From NCBI RefSeq assembly GCF_016427555.1, contig NZ_JAELVS010000001.1, positions 1,178,001-1,242,000 on the forward strand: a stretch of 64,000 nucleotides of DNA. The letters are read 5' to 3'. A program made the position numbers and the translations under genes. Source of the stretch: Marinobacter litoralis (GTDB lineage Bacteria; Pseudomonadota; Gammaproteobacteria; Pseudomonadales; Oleiphilaceae). Position 1 is the stretch's first letter; each line of letters begins with the position of its first letter. The notes beneath the pieces were generated by a model. That model ran no database searches, had not been told where the DNA came from, and was given only the letters and a program-made list of their open reading frames with translations. Positions 16,245-26,273 of this stretch are shown in pieces.

Positions 16245-18167
16245 TTAATGGGACTTACGTACACGCAGATACCATTCGGCTAGCAAACGGACCTGTTTCT
16301 CGGTGTACCCCCGATCGACCATGCGTTCGACAAATTGTTTGTGCTTGTTCTGGTCCTCCTGACTGGCTTTCGGATTGAACGAAATAACCGGTAGTAAGTC
16401 TTCGGTGTTCGAGAACATTTTCTTCTCGATCACGCTGCGCAGCTTTTCGTAACTGAGCCAGGACGGGTTCTCGCCATGGTTGTTGGCACGGGCCCGCAGT
16501 ACGAAATTGACCACTTCGTTGCGGAAATCTTTCGGGTTGCTGATGCCCGCGGGTTTTTCGATTTTTTCCAGCTCGTCGTTGATAGAGGAGCGGTCCAGAA
16601 TGTCCCCGGTTTCCGGATCCCGGAATTCCTGGTCCTGAATCCACAGGTCGGCGTAGGTGACGTAGCGGTCGAACAGGTTCTGGCCGTATTCGCTGTAGCT
16701 TTCCAGATACGCCGTCTGGATCTCTTTGCCGATGAACTGCACATAGTGAGGCGCCAGGTACTCTTTGATGAAGCGTAGGTATTTTTCCTGAGTCTCGGGC
16801 GCGTACTGCTCCTGCTCAATCTGTTTTTCCAGTACATACAGCAGGTGAACCGGGTTGGCCGCGATTTCTGTAGTGTCGAAGTTGAAGACCTTCGACAAAA
16901 TCTTGAATGCAAAACGGGTGGACAAACCATCCATGCCTTCCATAACCCCAGCCGCATCCCGATATTCCTGAATGGATTTTGCCTTCGGGTCGGTGTCTTT
17001 GATGTTCTGGCCGTCGTACACCTTCATCTTCGAGAAAATGCTCGAATTTTCCGGGTCTTTGATGCGCGATAGCACCGAGAACTGAGCCAGCATGTCCAAA
17101 GTGTCCGGTGCGCAAGGCGCGCCCGACAGCGAGCTGTTTTTCAGCAACTTGCGGTAGATCTCGATCTCTTCGGTGACCCGAACGCAGTAGGGCACTTTGA
17201 CGATATAGACCCGGTCGAGGAAGGCCTCGTTGTGCTTGTTATTGCGGAAGGTTTGCCATTCGGATTCGTTGGAGTGGGCCAGTATCACGCCATCAAAGGG
17301 CACCGATCCCATGCCTTCGGTGGTGTTGTAGTTGCCTTCCTGTGTGGCGGTCAGCAACGGGTGCAGCACTTTGATCGGCGCTTTGAACATTTCCACAAAT
17401 TCCAGCAAGCCCTGGTTTGCTTTACAGAGGCCGCCACTGAAACTGTACGCATCCGGATCGTCTTGCGAGAAATCCTCCAGCATGCGGATGTTCACTTTAC
17501 CGACGAGAGCGGAAATGTCCTGGTTGTTGTCATCTCCTGGCTCGGTTTTCGACACCGCAATCTGGTCGAGAATCGAAGGGTAGCGTTTCACCACCCGGAA
17601 CTGGCTGATGTCGCCGCCAAACTCGTGCAGGCGCTTAACGGCCCACGGCGACATGATGTTATTCAGGTACCGGCCCGGAATGCCGTATTCTTCCTCCAGA
17701 ATGTGGCTGTCCTCTTCTGAGCTGAACAAGCCCAGCGGGCTTTCGTTCACCGGTGAGTCTTTGATGGCGTAAAAGGGCACTTTTTGCATCAGTGCTTTCA
17801 GCTTTTCGGCGAGTGACGATTTACCACCACCGACCGGGCCAAGCAGATAGAGAATCTGTTTCTTTTCCTCCAGCCCCTGGGCGGCATGACGGAAAAAAGC
17901 CACGATGTTTTCTACCGCTTCTTCCATGCCGTAGAACTCGCTGAATTCCGGATAACGCTTGATGACTTTGTTGGAAAAAATACGCGAGAGGCGAGGGTCT
18001 CGGGAGGTGTCGATCAGTTCCGGCTCGCCGATGGCAATTAACATACGCTCCGCGGCGGTGGCGTAGGCTGTTGGATCGTTTTTGCAGATCTCCAGGTATT
18101 CCTCAAGAGAGAATTCTTCTTCCTGAGTTTGTGCATACCGGTCTTTGAAATGCTGCAGAATGCTCAT
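16245..18167 (-). CDS. prkA: PrkA family serine protein kinase (YeaG)
   Basis: A 640-residue protein with an AAA-type N-terminal domain, Walker [10 protein letters not shown] at 110-118, and the C-terminal PrkA domain. Homologues (E. coli YeaG, Bacillus PrkA) act in adaptation to nutrient stress and have been described as kinases or AAA proteases. It is the first gene of the prkA-yeaH-spoVR operon. The 174 bases upstream to the tpm stop hold its promoter region but no recognisable motif. The N-terminus [20 protein letters not shown] fits known family starts. Confidence 0.94.
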   Translation of the reverse strand: MSILQHFKDRYAQTQEEEFSLEEYLEICKNDPTAYATAAERMLIAIGEPELIDTSRDPRLSRIFSNKVIKRYPEFSEFYGMEEAVENIVAFFRHAAQGLEEKKQILYLLGPVGGGKSSLAEKLKALMQKVPFYAIKDSPVNESPLGLFSSEEDSHILEEEYGIPGRYLNNIMSPWAVKRLHEFGGDISQFRVVKRYPSILDQIAVSKTEPGDDNNQDISALVGKVNIRMLEDFSQDDPDAYSFSGGLCKANQGLLEFVEMFKAPIKVLHPLLTATQEGNYNTTEGMGSVPFDGVILAHSNESEWQTFRNNKHNEAFLDRVYIVKVPYCVRVTEEIEIYRKLLKNSSLSGAPCAPDTLDMLAQFSVLSRIKDPENSSIFSKMKVYDGQNIKDTDPKAKSIQEYRDAAGVMEGMDGLSTRFAFKILSKVFNFDTTEIAANPVHLLYVLEKQIEQEQYAPETQEKYLRFIKEYLAPHYVQFIGKEIQTAYLESYSEYGQNLFDRYVTYADLWIQDQEFRDPETGDILDRSSINDELEKIEKPAGISNPKDFRNEVVNFVLRARANNHGENPSWLSYEKLRSVIEKKMFSNTEDLLPVISFNPKASQEDQNKHKQFVERMVDRGYTEKQVRLLAEWYLRVRKSH

Positions 18168-18341
18168 AGATACCCTCGCTTACATTCGCTTGTTATGGAC
18201 AGTTCTAACTCACGCAGTGTCTCCGCAGTGCCCCGGCAGTTGTGACCCGGGGCCGTGTGATTGGTTGGATGGGTTGTTTAATTTGAGCTTAGTTCAGACT
18301 CGTGAGGTTGGACAGGCCGAGTGCAGAAAGGGTTCATTAAA

Positions 18342-19001
18342 TTATCTTTTGGTGAGTTTGAACACGCTTTCTGTGGCTCCTTTGCTCAGACCTTTTCGCT
18401 TCGCGAAGGGGCTGTCGTGCGCCATGTCTTGCGTGTGTATCAGTGTAATGTTGTAGTCTTCAGAAAAGAGCTTGCGAACTTCGTCATCGCTGACATTGAA
18501 AGGAGGGCCCTTCATCTCCTGACTGTCGTAGTCGAGGGTGATCAGCAATATGGTGAGGTTCTCCGGTGTGACGGCTGTCAGGTGATTGACATAGTCTTGG
18601 CGCATTTCCGGCGGCAGGGCGATAAGAGCAGCTCTGTCGTAGACTAGGCGGATGTGTTTGAGGTCTTGGGGCACCAGCTGGAAAAAGTCGCCGCACCACA
18701 GTTGCAGGCTGCCGTGGGTGAACGTGGTGAAGGGTTCGCCCGGGCTGACCATGGCTTTTTCACCAGCTTCCTCGAAAAAGTCCTTGCAAGCCACGTCGCT
18801 GAGCTCAACACCAATAATGGGGTGGCCCCGGTCGTGCAGCCACCACATATCGTGGGCTTTGCCGCACAGCGGCACAAACACCGCGTCGGTCCCTGAGCCG
18901 GCCAGCTGCGGCCAGTGATCGTGCAGGTACTGGTTAACAGTGCCTTCGTGAAAGCCGATTTGCTCTTTGGCCCAGCGTTCGTGCCAGAATTCGTGCTCCA
19001 T
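18342..19001 (-). CDS. tpm: thiopurine S-methyltransferase
   Basis: A 219-residue SAM-dependent methyltransferase with the family's start MEHEFWHERWAKEQIGFHEG, the VFVPLCGKAHDMWWLHDRGH SAM-binding block, and VYDRAALIALPPEMRQDYV. Bacterial Tpm methylates thiopurines and also selenium and tellurium compounds, giving tellurite resistance in some Pseudomonas. Length is exactly typical. It diverges from the 2-hydroxyacid dehydrogenase across 75 bases. Confidence 0.95.
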   Translation of the reverse strand: MEHEFWHERWAKEQIGFHEGTVNQYLHDHWPQLAGSGTDAVFVPLCGKAHDMWWLHDRGHPIIGVELSDVACKDFFEEAGEKAMVSPGEPFTTFTHGSLQLWCGDFFQLVPQDLKHIRLVYDRAALIALPPEMRQDYVNHLTAVTPENLTILLITLDYDSQEMKGPPFNVSDDEVRKLFSEDYNITLIHTQDMAHDSPFAKRKGLSKGATESVFKLTKR

Positions 19002-19076
19002 GGTGCGTGCCTCTGCGATTGATCAATTTGTTTCAGTCTAGCTTAATCTGTTCACTGCTTGAGACAGGAGAAAAGT

Positions 19077-20012
19077 ATGAAAGCCGTTTTTCTGGATGCC
19101 AAAACTCTTGGCGATGATGTGGACTTGGCCCCCATAGAGCAAGTGACCGGCGGATTAACCTGCCACGAACGCACAGCGCCGGAGCAGGTCTTGGAACGCA
19201 TCCGCGGGTTTGACACGGTGCTGGTGAACAAAGTGGTGCTGGGGCGGGAGCACTTCGAAGCTTGCCCGGAAGTGAAAACCATCGCCGTGGTGGCGACCGG
19301 TTTGAACAACATAGATCTGGAGGCGGCGAAAGCGCACGGTATCGCAGTGCTCAACGTGAACAATTACGGCCGATCCACCGTTGCCCAACACACCATGGCA
19401 TTGATGTTGGCGTTGGCAACAAGACTGCTGGATTACAACCGGGATGCCCGTGATGGCACCTGGGCACGCAGTGACATGTTCTGCCTGATGGATCATCCGA
19501 TCATGGAGCTTGAGGGTAAAACGCTGGGTATTCTGGGCTACGGTGATTTGGGGCAGGGTGTTGCCGAGCGGGCGAAGGCGTTTGGAATGAATATTGTGTT
19601 GGGATGTCGCCCCGGACAAGAGGCGGGCAGTGTGGATGGCTATCCGCGTATTCCGTTGGACGAGCTGTTGACTCAAGCTGACGTGTTATCACTGCACTGT
19701 TTGTTAACCGAAGAAACTCGGAACTTGATTGGTGAGAGAGAGTTGGCGTTGATGAAACCCAGCGCGCTACTGATCAACACCAGTCGGGGTGGGTTGGTTG
19801 ATGAAAACGCTTTGGCAAAGTCTCTGCGAGACCGGCAGATCTCCGGGGCAGGGTTTGACGTGTTGACCGAAGAGCCCCCGCGCAACGGTAACCCGCTGCT
19901 GGCGGACGATATTCCAAATCTGATCGTGACCCCTCATTCCGCCTGGGCCAGCCGGGAAGCCCGGCAGAGGATTGTGGGAATAACGGCGGCTAACCTGAAG
20001 TCTGTGAAATGA
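19077..20012 (+). CDS. D-2-hydroxyacid dehydrogenase (glycerate dehydrogenase-like)
   Basis: A 311-residue NAD(P)-dependent D-isomer dehydrogenase. Seen: GILGYGDLGQGVA dinucleotide-binding loop near residue 150, and the catalytic triad Arg237 (NTSRGGLVDE), Glu266 (TEEPP) and His287 (TPHSAW). The N-terminal half resembles HprA, which reduces hydroxypyruvate to glycerate, but substrate specificity cannot be fixed from sequence. ATG at 19077 is chosen because AGGAG lies 7 bases upstream; an in-frame TTG at 19059 is rejected. Confidence 0.88.
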   Translation: MKAVFLDAKTLGDDVDLAPIEQVTGGLTCHERTAPEQVLERIRGFDTVLVNKVVLGREHFEACPEVKTIAVVATGLNNIDLEAAKAHGIAVLNVNNYGRSTVAQHTMALMLALATRLLDYNRDARDGTWARSDMFCLMDHPIMELEGKTLGILGYGDLGQGVAERAKAFGMNIVLGCRPGQEAGSVDGYPRIPLDELLTQADVLSLHCLLTEETRNLIGERELALMKPSALLINTSRGGLVDENALAKSLRDRQISGAGFDVLTEEPPRNGNPLLADDIPNLIVTPHSAWASREARQRIVGITAANLKSVK

Positions 20013-20122
20013 AGACAGCGTAAAAGGGGGCGCTTTAGCGGTTCCAGAAATGGGCAATGGCAGGTTGTTTACTGCCATCTGCCTGATAAGCTGTAGAAAA
20101 GACCAACAAAGTAGGATTCTAC

Positions 20123-21439
20123 GTGGCGTCTACACAATTTAAGGAGCGGCTTCAGGCCGCAGAAGACTGGATTCTTTCAAACCCTAATCCGCCCCAATCC
20201 TGGCCGTGGACATGGCTGTACAAGTCGGGCCGGTCTTTGTATGCCTTGGTTCGGGATGTCATCAGTGGTCAGCTCACTCTGCATTCCATGAGTTTGGTGT
20301 ACACCACGCTCCTGAGTATTGTGCCTTTGCTGGCGCTGAGTTTTTCGGTCCTGAAGGCGTTGGGTGTGCATCAGCGCATGGAACCGTTCCTGTATCAGTT
20401 TTTCCAGCCGATGGGGCCGCAAGGCATCGAAATTGCGGAGCAGATCCTCGGGTTCGTCGATAACATTAAAGTTGGCGTGCTAGGGTCGGTGGGCTTGGCA
20501 TTGCTGGTGTATACCGTGATCTCGTTGGTCCAGAAGATCGAGCGGTCGTTCAACATGATTTGGCGCGTGCCGGATATGCGCTCAATGGCACAGCGATTCA
20601 GCAACTATCTTAGCGTTATTATGGTGGGGCCATTGTTAATGGTGTCTGCCGTGGGTGCTACGGCCACGGTGCTGTCGTCGGATATCGCACAAACGCTATT
20701 AGCCATCGAACCGTTTGGATCGCTCATTGTCATAGCCACCCGATTTACCCCCTTCTTTCTGGTCGTGGCGGCGTTCACCTTCGTCTATATCTTCATTCCT
20801 AACACTCGCGTGAAGTTCCGTTATGCCTTTATAGCGGGCCTGCTGGCGGGTATTTCCTGGCAAGCGGGCGGGATGCTCTTCGCCTCGTTTGTCGCCGGGT
20901 CCGCCAAGTACGCGGCGATCTATTCAGGCTTTGCGGTCGGGATTATTTTGCTGATCTGGATCTACCTGAACTGGATGATTCTTTTGCTGGGGGCCAGCTT
21001 GGCCTTCTACATGCAGAACCCCGGTTCGGTCGCCAAAAAACGCAATGTGCAAATGGCGCCCGAGCTGCAGGAACGGGTCGCTTTGGCCTTGATGTGGATG
21101 GTGGCCAAGCCTTTCAGTCAGGGCGAGCCCGCTCCTCAGCAAGAGTCGTTGGAGCACGAGCTACGAGTGCCGGGTGAAGTAACGCGGCGTGTCAGTGATA
21201 AGTTAATCCGGGCGGGAGTGTTGAGTTTGGCCGGGCGCAACGGCGACCAACTGGTGCCCGGGCGGGCGCTGGATTTGATCACGGTCGAGATGGTCCTGAA
21301 GGTGGTGCGGCGCGATGAGGACAAGGTGGTTGACCGCTTGCCGGCGAACGCGCTGCCCACGCAATTGATTGATGTGTCTTTCGGGCGGGACGACGTCAGT
21401 TTTGCGGACTTGCTTGGGAAAACCGCAGGCGGCGGCTAG
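20123..21439 (+). CDS. YihY/BrkB family inner membrane protein
   Basis: A 438-residue protein with six transmembrane segments in the N-terminal 290 residues (LTLHSMSLVYTTLLSIVPLLAL is the first), the hallmark of the YihY/virulence-factor-BrkB family, formerly mis-annotated as ribonuclease BN. The C-terminal 130 residues are soluble and winged-helix-like. Function is unknown. It starts with GTG with AGGA upstream. Its stop overlaps that of the HDOD gene by 4 bases. Confidence 0.9.
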   Translation: MASTQFKERLQAAEDWILSNPNPPQSWPWTWLYKSGRSLYALVRDVISGQLTLHSMSLVYTTLLSIVPLLALSFSVLKALGVHQRMEPFLYQFFQPMGPQGIEIAEQILGFVDNIKVGVLGSVGLALLVYTVISLVQKIERSFNMIWRVPDMRSMAQRFSNYLSVIMVGPLLMVSAVGATATVLSSDIAQTLLAIEPFGSLIVIATRFTPFFLVVAAFTFVYIFIPNTRVKFRYAFIAGLLAGISWQAGGMLFASFVAGSAKYAAIYSGFAVGIILLIWIYLNWMILLLGASLAFYMQNPGSVAKKRNVQMAPELQERVALALMWMVAKPFSQGEPAPQQESLEHELRVPGEVTRRVSDKLIRAGVLSLAGRNGDQLVPGRALDLITVEMVLKVVRRDEDKVVDRLPANALPTQLIDVSFGRDDVSFADLLGKTAGGG

Positions 21440-22473
21440 TGCTCGCTGCCGCCTTCTTTAAGCATTGTCAGTACCGCTGCGCGAACTTGGTCGAGCTGCT
21501 GTGGAGAGATATGAACAAGCTTCAGCAGGTCTTCCTCCGCCAGGTTGCGCTGCCGGGCATGGCGCAGAACTTCTCGCGTTCCCACCAACAGCCCATCCAG
21601 TAGTGGCCAGTTTTCCTGTTTGGGGGCTGGCCTTTCGGCGGATAGCAGCCACGCGTGGTATTTCGGCGGCAAGGCCCAAACATTCGCCAGTAACTGGCAT
21701 GTCGCCCATTGGTATTGCGCCAACGCAAGCCTGAGCAAGGCAGGCTCGGGGTCGCTGTCAATGTTTTGCGCCCGGCAGATGGCGGCAATTTCGCGGCGGA
21801 TGGTGATGTAAGCCAACGACGGCAGCAAACCTACCATGAAGTGCGCACTGGTATCGTCGTTGTGAATTCTGGCAATCATTTCTGCAGAGCGCGCGCAGGT
21901 CAGGCCCCAGCGCCATGCCCGCTGAGCAAACAGAGCTTCCGAGCTGTTTCTGGCCGCCATCATCGGGCGCATTACCGCCGCTGCGATGACATTTCTGATG
22001 CCGTTCAAGCCGAGAACAAACACCGCCTGGTCAACCGACTCAATAAGGTAGTCGCCCGGTTTGAATTGCGGGCTGTTGGCGATCTGAAGCAGCTGATCGG
22101 TCAATGACGGATCGCTCAGAATGATATCGGTCAGGTGCTTGCGGTCTGTGGTTTCCGCTGACAGCGCTCGCATGAGCATCGGCAAGGTTCCGGGTTTGCG
22201 AGGCAACTCTTCCATTGAGTTGGTTTGCAATCGATGCCCCAGCTCGGCCAGGATCTTGTCTCCACGGGATGCATCTTTTTTCAGCTGCGCAGGTTGAACG
22301 TCCAGCAGCCAGCAAAACAGGTGCTCTTCCAGGCGAGGGGGAGGCGTGGGGGCGGGCTTTTCGCTGGCTGACGGCTCGTTTGCCGCATGATTGAATAAGC
22401 GGGTTTCTTGCACAGTTTGCGCGGGTTGCCTCTTCGCAAACAGGCCCGAAACCCAAGAGATAAATCCCGGCAT
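21436..22473 (-). CDS. HDOD domain protein
   Basis: A 345-residue protein whose central and C-terminal parts form an HDOD domain (about 100-300; LPMLMRALSAETTDRKHLTDIILSD region, LLQIANSPQF, then AVFVLGLNGIRNVIAAAVM). HDOD proteins are catalytically inactive relatives of HD phosphohydrolases and often act as signalling adaptors. The N-terminal 70 residues are low-complexity with a Pro-rich linker. The ATG at 22473 has GGAGG 7 bases upstream; an in-frame ATG 20 codons earlier lacks one. Confidence 0.85.
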   Translation of the reverse strand: MPGFISWVSGLFAKRQPAQTVQETRLFNHAANEPSASEKPAPTPPPRLEEHLFCWLLDVQPAQLKKDASRGDKILAELGHRLQTNSMEELPRKPGTLPMLMRALSAETTDRKHLTDIILSDPSLTDQLLQIANSPQFKPGDYLIESVDQAVFVLGLNGIRNVIAAAVMRPMMAARNSSEALFAQRAWRWGLTCARSAEMIARIHNDDTSAHFMVGLLPSLAYITIRREIAAICRAQNIDSDPEPALLRLALAQYQWATCQLLANVWALPPKYHAWLLSAERPAPKQENWPLLDGLLVGTREVLRHARQRNLAEEDLLKLVHISPQQLDQVRAAVLTMLKEGGSEH

Positions 22474-22558
22474 CCATTGCCTCCGAACGGGTATGTCTTG
22501 AGTGATTTGTCCTGTGAGTATAGATATGTGCAACTTCTCTGCACAGTATTCCTTAGTT

Positions 22559-23788
22559 TTACAGGAGGGCGTCGCCGAAAATAAAGATCAGCTGGCCGAT
22601 ACCGGCTGCCATTCCGAGGAACGCGCCAACCAGGATCAATTTGATTTCGTCTTCCTGAAAACAGGGGCGTAGCAGGTCCTGGAACTCTTCTGATGAGAGC
22701 GCAATCATCCTTTCCACCATTATGGATTCAACCGCGCGAGCCCGGTCTTTTTCAAACGCCGGGTTGTCGAAGGAGCTGTGCGAGATACTAATGGCTTTTT
22801 CACCTACCTGATTCTTCAGTGCTGCAAAACCGGTGGGACCGAAGGCCATTTGAGTGAAAGCTTTGCCCAAGCCGGCGGTCTCGTCGACCAGCGGTTTGAT
22901 GTGTTTTTTTACCATGTTGCGAGCGCGATCGCCTTTCGGACCTTCCAGTATGCTCTGAATGATGTTGCCTACGGTAAGGATCTCGTGAGTTACAATGTGG
23001 CAGAAAGACTGAGCCACCTCTGGCTGACGCTTTAGAAAGAGGCCTTGAACCTTCAGTGGGCCGATTGTGTGTTGTTTTAAGGGGCGGAATATCACGTTCA
23101 GGGCGATCCAGTTGGTCGCCCATCCGACTAGCAGGCCAAATACCGGGAGTACCCAGACGGCTGGATAGAGATACCAAACCGCCATTTGGATAAGCCCGAA
23201 GAGAAAACCGAAGTACAGACCGGAATTAATAATGAACCGAAATTCAACATCGCCGCATTCCAGAAAAATTCGATTAAGCAGGCGTTTATCTTTGGCCAGA
23301 CGATCGATCACCATGCCTTTGATATCGAGCAAATCTTCGATGTTATAGGCGATATCCTGAACCAGGTTGTCAACCAGTTGCGGAGTGGCTTTTCTGACCC
23401 GTTCGTACACCAGCTTGCGTGCCGACGAGGGCAGATTCTCCCAAAAGGTGGGGTGTTCTCTGAGCATGAGTTCGTCGACGTATTCTTCAACGCGCGGTTC
23501 AACGGTGTAGATGATGTGGGCAGCGAGAACGTTCGGATCTATCTGCTCGAAAATTTCCTCAACAGTGCCGATTTTGGAGATGGTGGCATCGACGCTGATG
23601 GCCGCCATTTTTCTGGCCTTCGAGGGAATGATGCCCTGCCAGCCGAGCAAGGGCGGCTTGCCGATGAATTCCAAAGGATAGAATGTCATCTTGATGGCCA
23701 GCCAATTGGTACCCCATCCGATCATAGCGGCGATTACAGGAATGCTGAGGTACTGCCAGAATTCCGGGGTAGAAAATAAATCTGTCAT
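22559..23788 (-). CDS. DUF445 family membrane protein
   Basis: A 409-residue protein with an N-terminal transmembrane helix (about 12-32), a central pair (about 190-230) and a C-terminal helix (about 385-407). The repeated motif GWGTNWLAIKMTFYPLEFIG (24-43) and GWATNWIALNVIFRPLKQ (about 222-239) is a clear internal duplication characteristic of DUF445 (YheB-like). Function is unknown. It is a single gene with a 137-base interval before the rsmE stop. Confidence 0.88.
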   Translation of the reverse strand: MTDLFSTPEFWQYLSIPVIAAMIGWGTNWLAIKMTFYPLEFIGKPPLLGWQGIIPSKARKMAAISVDATISKIGTVEEIFEQIDPNVLAAHIIYTVEPRVEEYVDELMLREHPTFWENLPSSARKLVYERVRKATPQLVDNLVQDIAYNIEDLLDIKGMVIDRLAKDKRLLNRIFLECGDVEFRFIINSGLYFGFLFGLIQMAVWYLYPAVWVLPVFGLLVGWATNWIALNVIFRPLKQHTIGPLKVQGLFLKRQPEVAQSFCHIVTHEILTVGNIIQSILEGPKGDRARNMVKKHIKPLVDETAGLGKAFTQMAFGPTGFAALKNQVGEKAISISHSSFDNPAFEKDRARAVESIMVERMIALSSEEFQDLLRPCFQEDEIKLILVGAFLGMAAGIGQLIFIFGDALL

Positions 23789-23925
23789 CCTGAGCTCGCA
23801 TCGTCAGTTGTTATTGCCAGAAGGGTTTCGGCTGGCTTTAGATAAGCTATGAATGATGTGGAGCACAGCAGGTTCTGTCAATGACTGAGCTGCCGCGAAA
23901 ATTGCGTGTCACGGTCATGAATCGG

Positions 23926-24660
23926 TTAACCGCCGATGTCTCCCCACAACCACTGGCACAGCGCCATGGCGGCAACCGGAGCTGTTTCCGTGCGCAGAAC
24001 TCTGGGGCCAAGGGCTACCGGCAGAAAGCCGCTTTGTTCGGCTTGGGCGATCTCGTCGGCGGTTAATCCGCCTTCCGGCCCGATCATCAGAGCAACGTTG
24101 GCAGGTTTGTCGAGCGTGTTCAAAGAGTGCTCCGTGCGGTGGTGCAGCACCAGTCGAAGATCGCAGGATTGGCTGTGTTCCAGCCATTCCTGAACCGACA
24201 TAACCGGGAGAATCTCCGGTACCTTCGCCCGGCCACATTGTTCGGCCGCGCTGATTGCAACCTGTTGCCAGTGGCGCAGGCGTTTTTCTTCGCGGTCGCC
24301 TTTCAGTTTTACGTCACTGCGTTGGGTGCTCAGGGGCACAATGGTGGTAACGCCCATTTCCACCGCTTTCTGAACCGCGTAATCCATGCGATCACCTTTC
24401 GACAAGGTTTGCCCGAGGGTGATCGTAAGTGGCGATTCTGTTGCATTGTCCTCACGGCTCAGGACGTCAACTGTGACATTCTTCTTGCTGGCCTGAGTGA
24501 TGGTTGCGCGGTAATCGTAGCCATCGTTATTGAAAAGCCGCAACTCTTGCCCCGGCTGCATGCGCAGTACCCTGCCAACGTGATTTGCAGCGTTGTCGTC
24601 GAGTTCACACTGGCTGCCCTCGTTCAGAGGGCTGTCGGTGAAAATTCTGGGTATGCGCAT
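23926..24660 (-). CDS. rsmE: 16S rRNA (uracil(1498)-N3)-methyltransferase
   Basis: A 244-residue SPOUT-class methyltransferase that methylates N3 of U1498 in 16S rRNA. Seen: the PUA-like N-terminus MRIPRIFTDSPL, LRMQPGQELRLFNNDG, the SPOUT knot region with MIGPEGGLTADE and the C-terminal LGPRVLRTETAPVAAMA. Length is standard. An AGGAG lies 10 bases upstream of the ATG. It follows bioA by 15 bases and is probably its operon partner. Confidence 0.95.
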   Translation of the reverse strand: MRIPRIFTDSPLNEGSQCELDDNAANHVGRVLRMQPGQELRLFNNDGYDYRATITQASKKNVTVDVLSREDNATESPLTITLGQTLSKGDRMDYAVQKAVEMGVTTIVPLSTQRSDVKLKGDREEKRLRHWQQVAISAAEQCGRAKVPEILPVMSVQEWLEHSQSCDLRLVLHHRTEHSLNTLDKPANVALMIGPEGGLTADEIAQAEQSGFLPVALGPRVLRTETAPVAAMALCQWLWGDIGG

Positions 24661-24675
24661 GGGGGCCGGAACTCC

Positions 24676-26025
24676 TTAGCCTTTTACGGCGATGTCGATG
24701 CCTTCAGTTGCCACCTGAGCCAGATGGCGAATCTGGTCTTCAGTGATGACATAAGGGGGCATGAAATATACCACGTTCCCTAGTGGGCGTAGCAGGGCTT
24801 CGCGCGTCAGTGAGTGTTGGTACACTTTCAGGCCACGGCGTTCCTGCCAGGGGAAGGGGGTCTTGGACGCCTTGTCTTTGACCATCTCGATGGCCAGGGT
24901 CATGCCGTGTTGGCGGATGTCGCCGACGTGGGGATGGTCGGCCAAATGGGCGACGGAATCGGCCATGCAGCGCGACAGCTGACGGTTCTTTTCGATGACG
25001 TTGTCGTCCCGGAAGATGTCCAGCGTGGCCAAAGCAACGGCGCAGCCGATGGGGTTGCCGGTGTAGCTGTGGCTGTGCAGGAACGCCTTCAGAGTTTCGT
25101 AGTCGTCGTAGAACGCCTCGTAGACGGTATCGGTGGTCAGCACGACCGAAAGCGGCAGATAGCCCGCCGTCAGTCCTTTGGACAAGCACATGAAGTCGGG
25201 TGTGATACCGGACTGCTCGCAGGCAAACAGGGTACCGGTGCGGCCAAAGCCAACGGCAATTTCATCCGCGATCAAATGCACGCCATAGCGATCGCAGGCT
25301 TCACGCAATTTGGTGTGGTAAATCGGGTGGTGCATGCGCATACCGCCGGCACACTGAATCAGTGGCTCCACCACAACGGCGCATATTTCATCGTGTTTTT
25401 CGGCCAGCAGTTTTTCCATCGCCTCGAACTGGCGAAGGGCGTAGGCTTCGTCGCTTTCGCCGGGCTCCGCGTTATAGGCATCCGGTGATGGCGCGGTGAT
25501 CACTTCCATCAGCAGCGGCTGGTAGGTGTCTTTGTACAGACCAACATCTCCAAGCGCCAATGCCCCAAGGGTTTCGCCGTGGTAGCTGTTGCTCAGGTTC
25601 ACAAAGTTCTTTTTGCCCGGTTTGCCAAGGTTCTTCCAGTAATGAAAGCTCATCTTGAGTGCAGCTTCGATGGCGGATGACCCGTTATCGGCATAGAAAC
25701 ATTTGTTGAGGCCTTCCGGTGTGACCTCAATCAGGCGCTCGGAAAGGTTCACCACGGGTTCGTGAGTGAACCCCGCAAGAATGACGTGTTCCAGCTCACT
25801 GACCTGCTGCTGGATCGCCGCGTTTATTCTGGGGTTGGCATGGCCGAAAAGGTTGACCCACCAAGAGCTGACCGCGTCTATAAACCGGTTGTTTTCGAAA
25901 TCCTCCAACCAAACACCTTCGCCACGCTTGATGGGGACAAGTGGCAGGGTTTCGTGGTCTTTCATCTGGGTGCAGGGGTGCCACACAGATTTGAGGCCGC
26001 GGGCGACAAGATCAGCATTACGCAT
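24676..26025 (-). CDS. bioA: adenosylmethionine-8-amino-7-oxononanoate transaminase
   Basis: A 449-residue PLP-dependent class III aminotransferase of biotin synthesis; it converts KAPA to DAPA using SAM as amino donor. Seen: LKSVWHPCTQMKDHE and VSSWWVNLFGH, both BioA-specific, the DEIAVGFGRTG block and the PLP lysine in LSKGLTAGYLP. ATG at 26025 has GGAG 8 bases upstream. No other bio gene is nearby. A BirA-type operator overlaps its promoter at 26071-26106. Confidence 0.96.
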   Translation of the reverse strand: MRNADLVARGLKSVWHPCTQMKDHETLPLVPIKRGEGVWLEDFENNRFIDAVSSWWVNLFGHANPRINAAIQQQVSELEHVILAGFTHEPVVNLSERLIEVTPEGLNKCFYADNGSSAIEAALKMSFHYWKNLGKPGKKNFVNLSNSYHGETLGALALGDVGLYKDTYQPLLMEVITAPSPDAYNAEPGESDEAYALRQFEAMEKLLAEKHDEICAVVVEPLIQCAGGMRMHHPIYHTKLREACDRYGVHLIADEIAVGFGRTGTLFACEQSGITPDFMCLSKGLTAGYLPLSVVLTTDTVYEAFYDDYETLKAFLHSHSYTGNPIGCAVALATLDIFRDDNVIEKNRQLSRCMADSVAHLADHPHVGDIRQHGMTLAIEMVKDKASKTPFPWQERRGLKVYQHSLTREALLRPLGNVVYFMPPYVITEDQIRHLAQVATEGIDIAVKG

Positions 26026-26070
26026 AAGGCGGGGCTCCAGTAGGGCAGTTGTTTAAAGATCAAAGTTGTT

Positions 26071-26106
26071 CGCTGTTAACCGGTTTTGATAATACAGTTA
26101 ACAGCG
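26071..26106 (-). promoter_or_regulatory. BirA-type biotin operator over the bioA promoter
   Basis: CGCTGTTAAC (26071-26080) and GTTAACAGCG (26097-26106) are perfect inverted arms separated by 16 bases, 45 bases upstream of bioA. Spacing and arms agree with the TGTAAACC/TGTTAACC-type BirA operator of proteobacteria. On the reverse strand a TATTAT -10 box (26089-26094) lies between the arms, with TAGTCA 17 bases before it, so bound BirA would block transcription when biotin is plentiful. Confidence 0.75.
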
Positions 26107-26273
26107 ACTGCTGACTACCGGGGGTGGTTAAGGGGGCGGGCCAGAAAACCCGTCGAACAGAGTGACAATGTGATCCATTCGTCTGGCCTCCACGCCATAG
26201 CGTACTGCCGTCAGGGCCAATGCTGTAGCGCATGTGTGTCGTAACAATAGCGGCATCATACGATGGAGGATTT

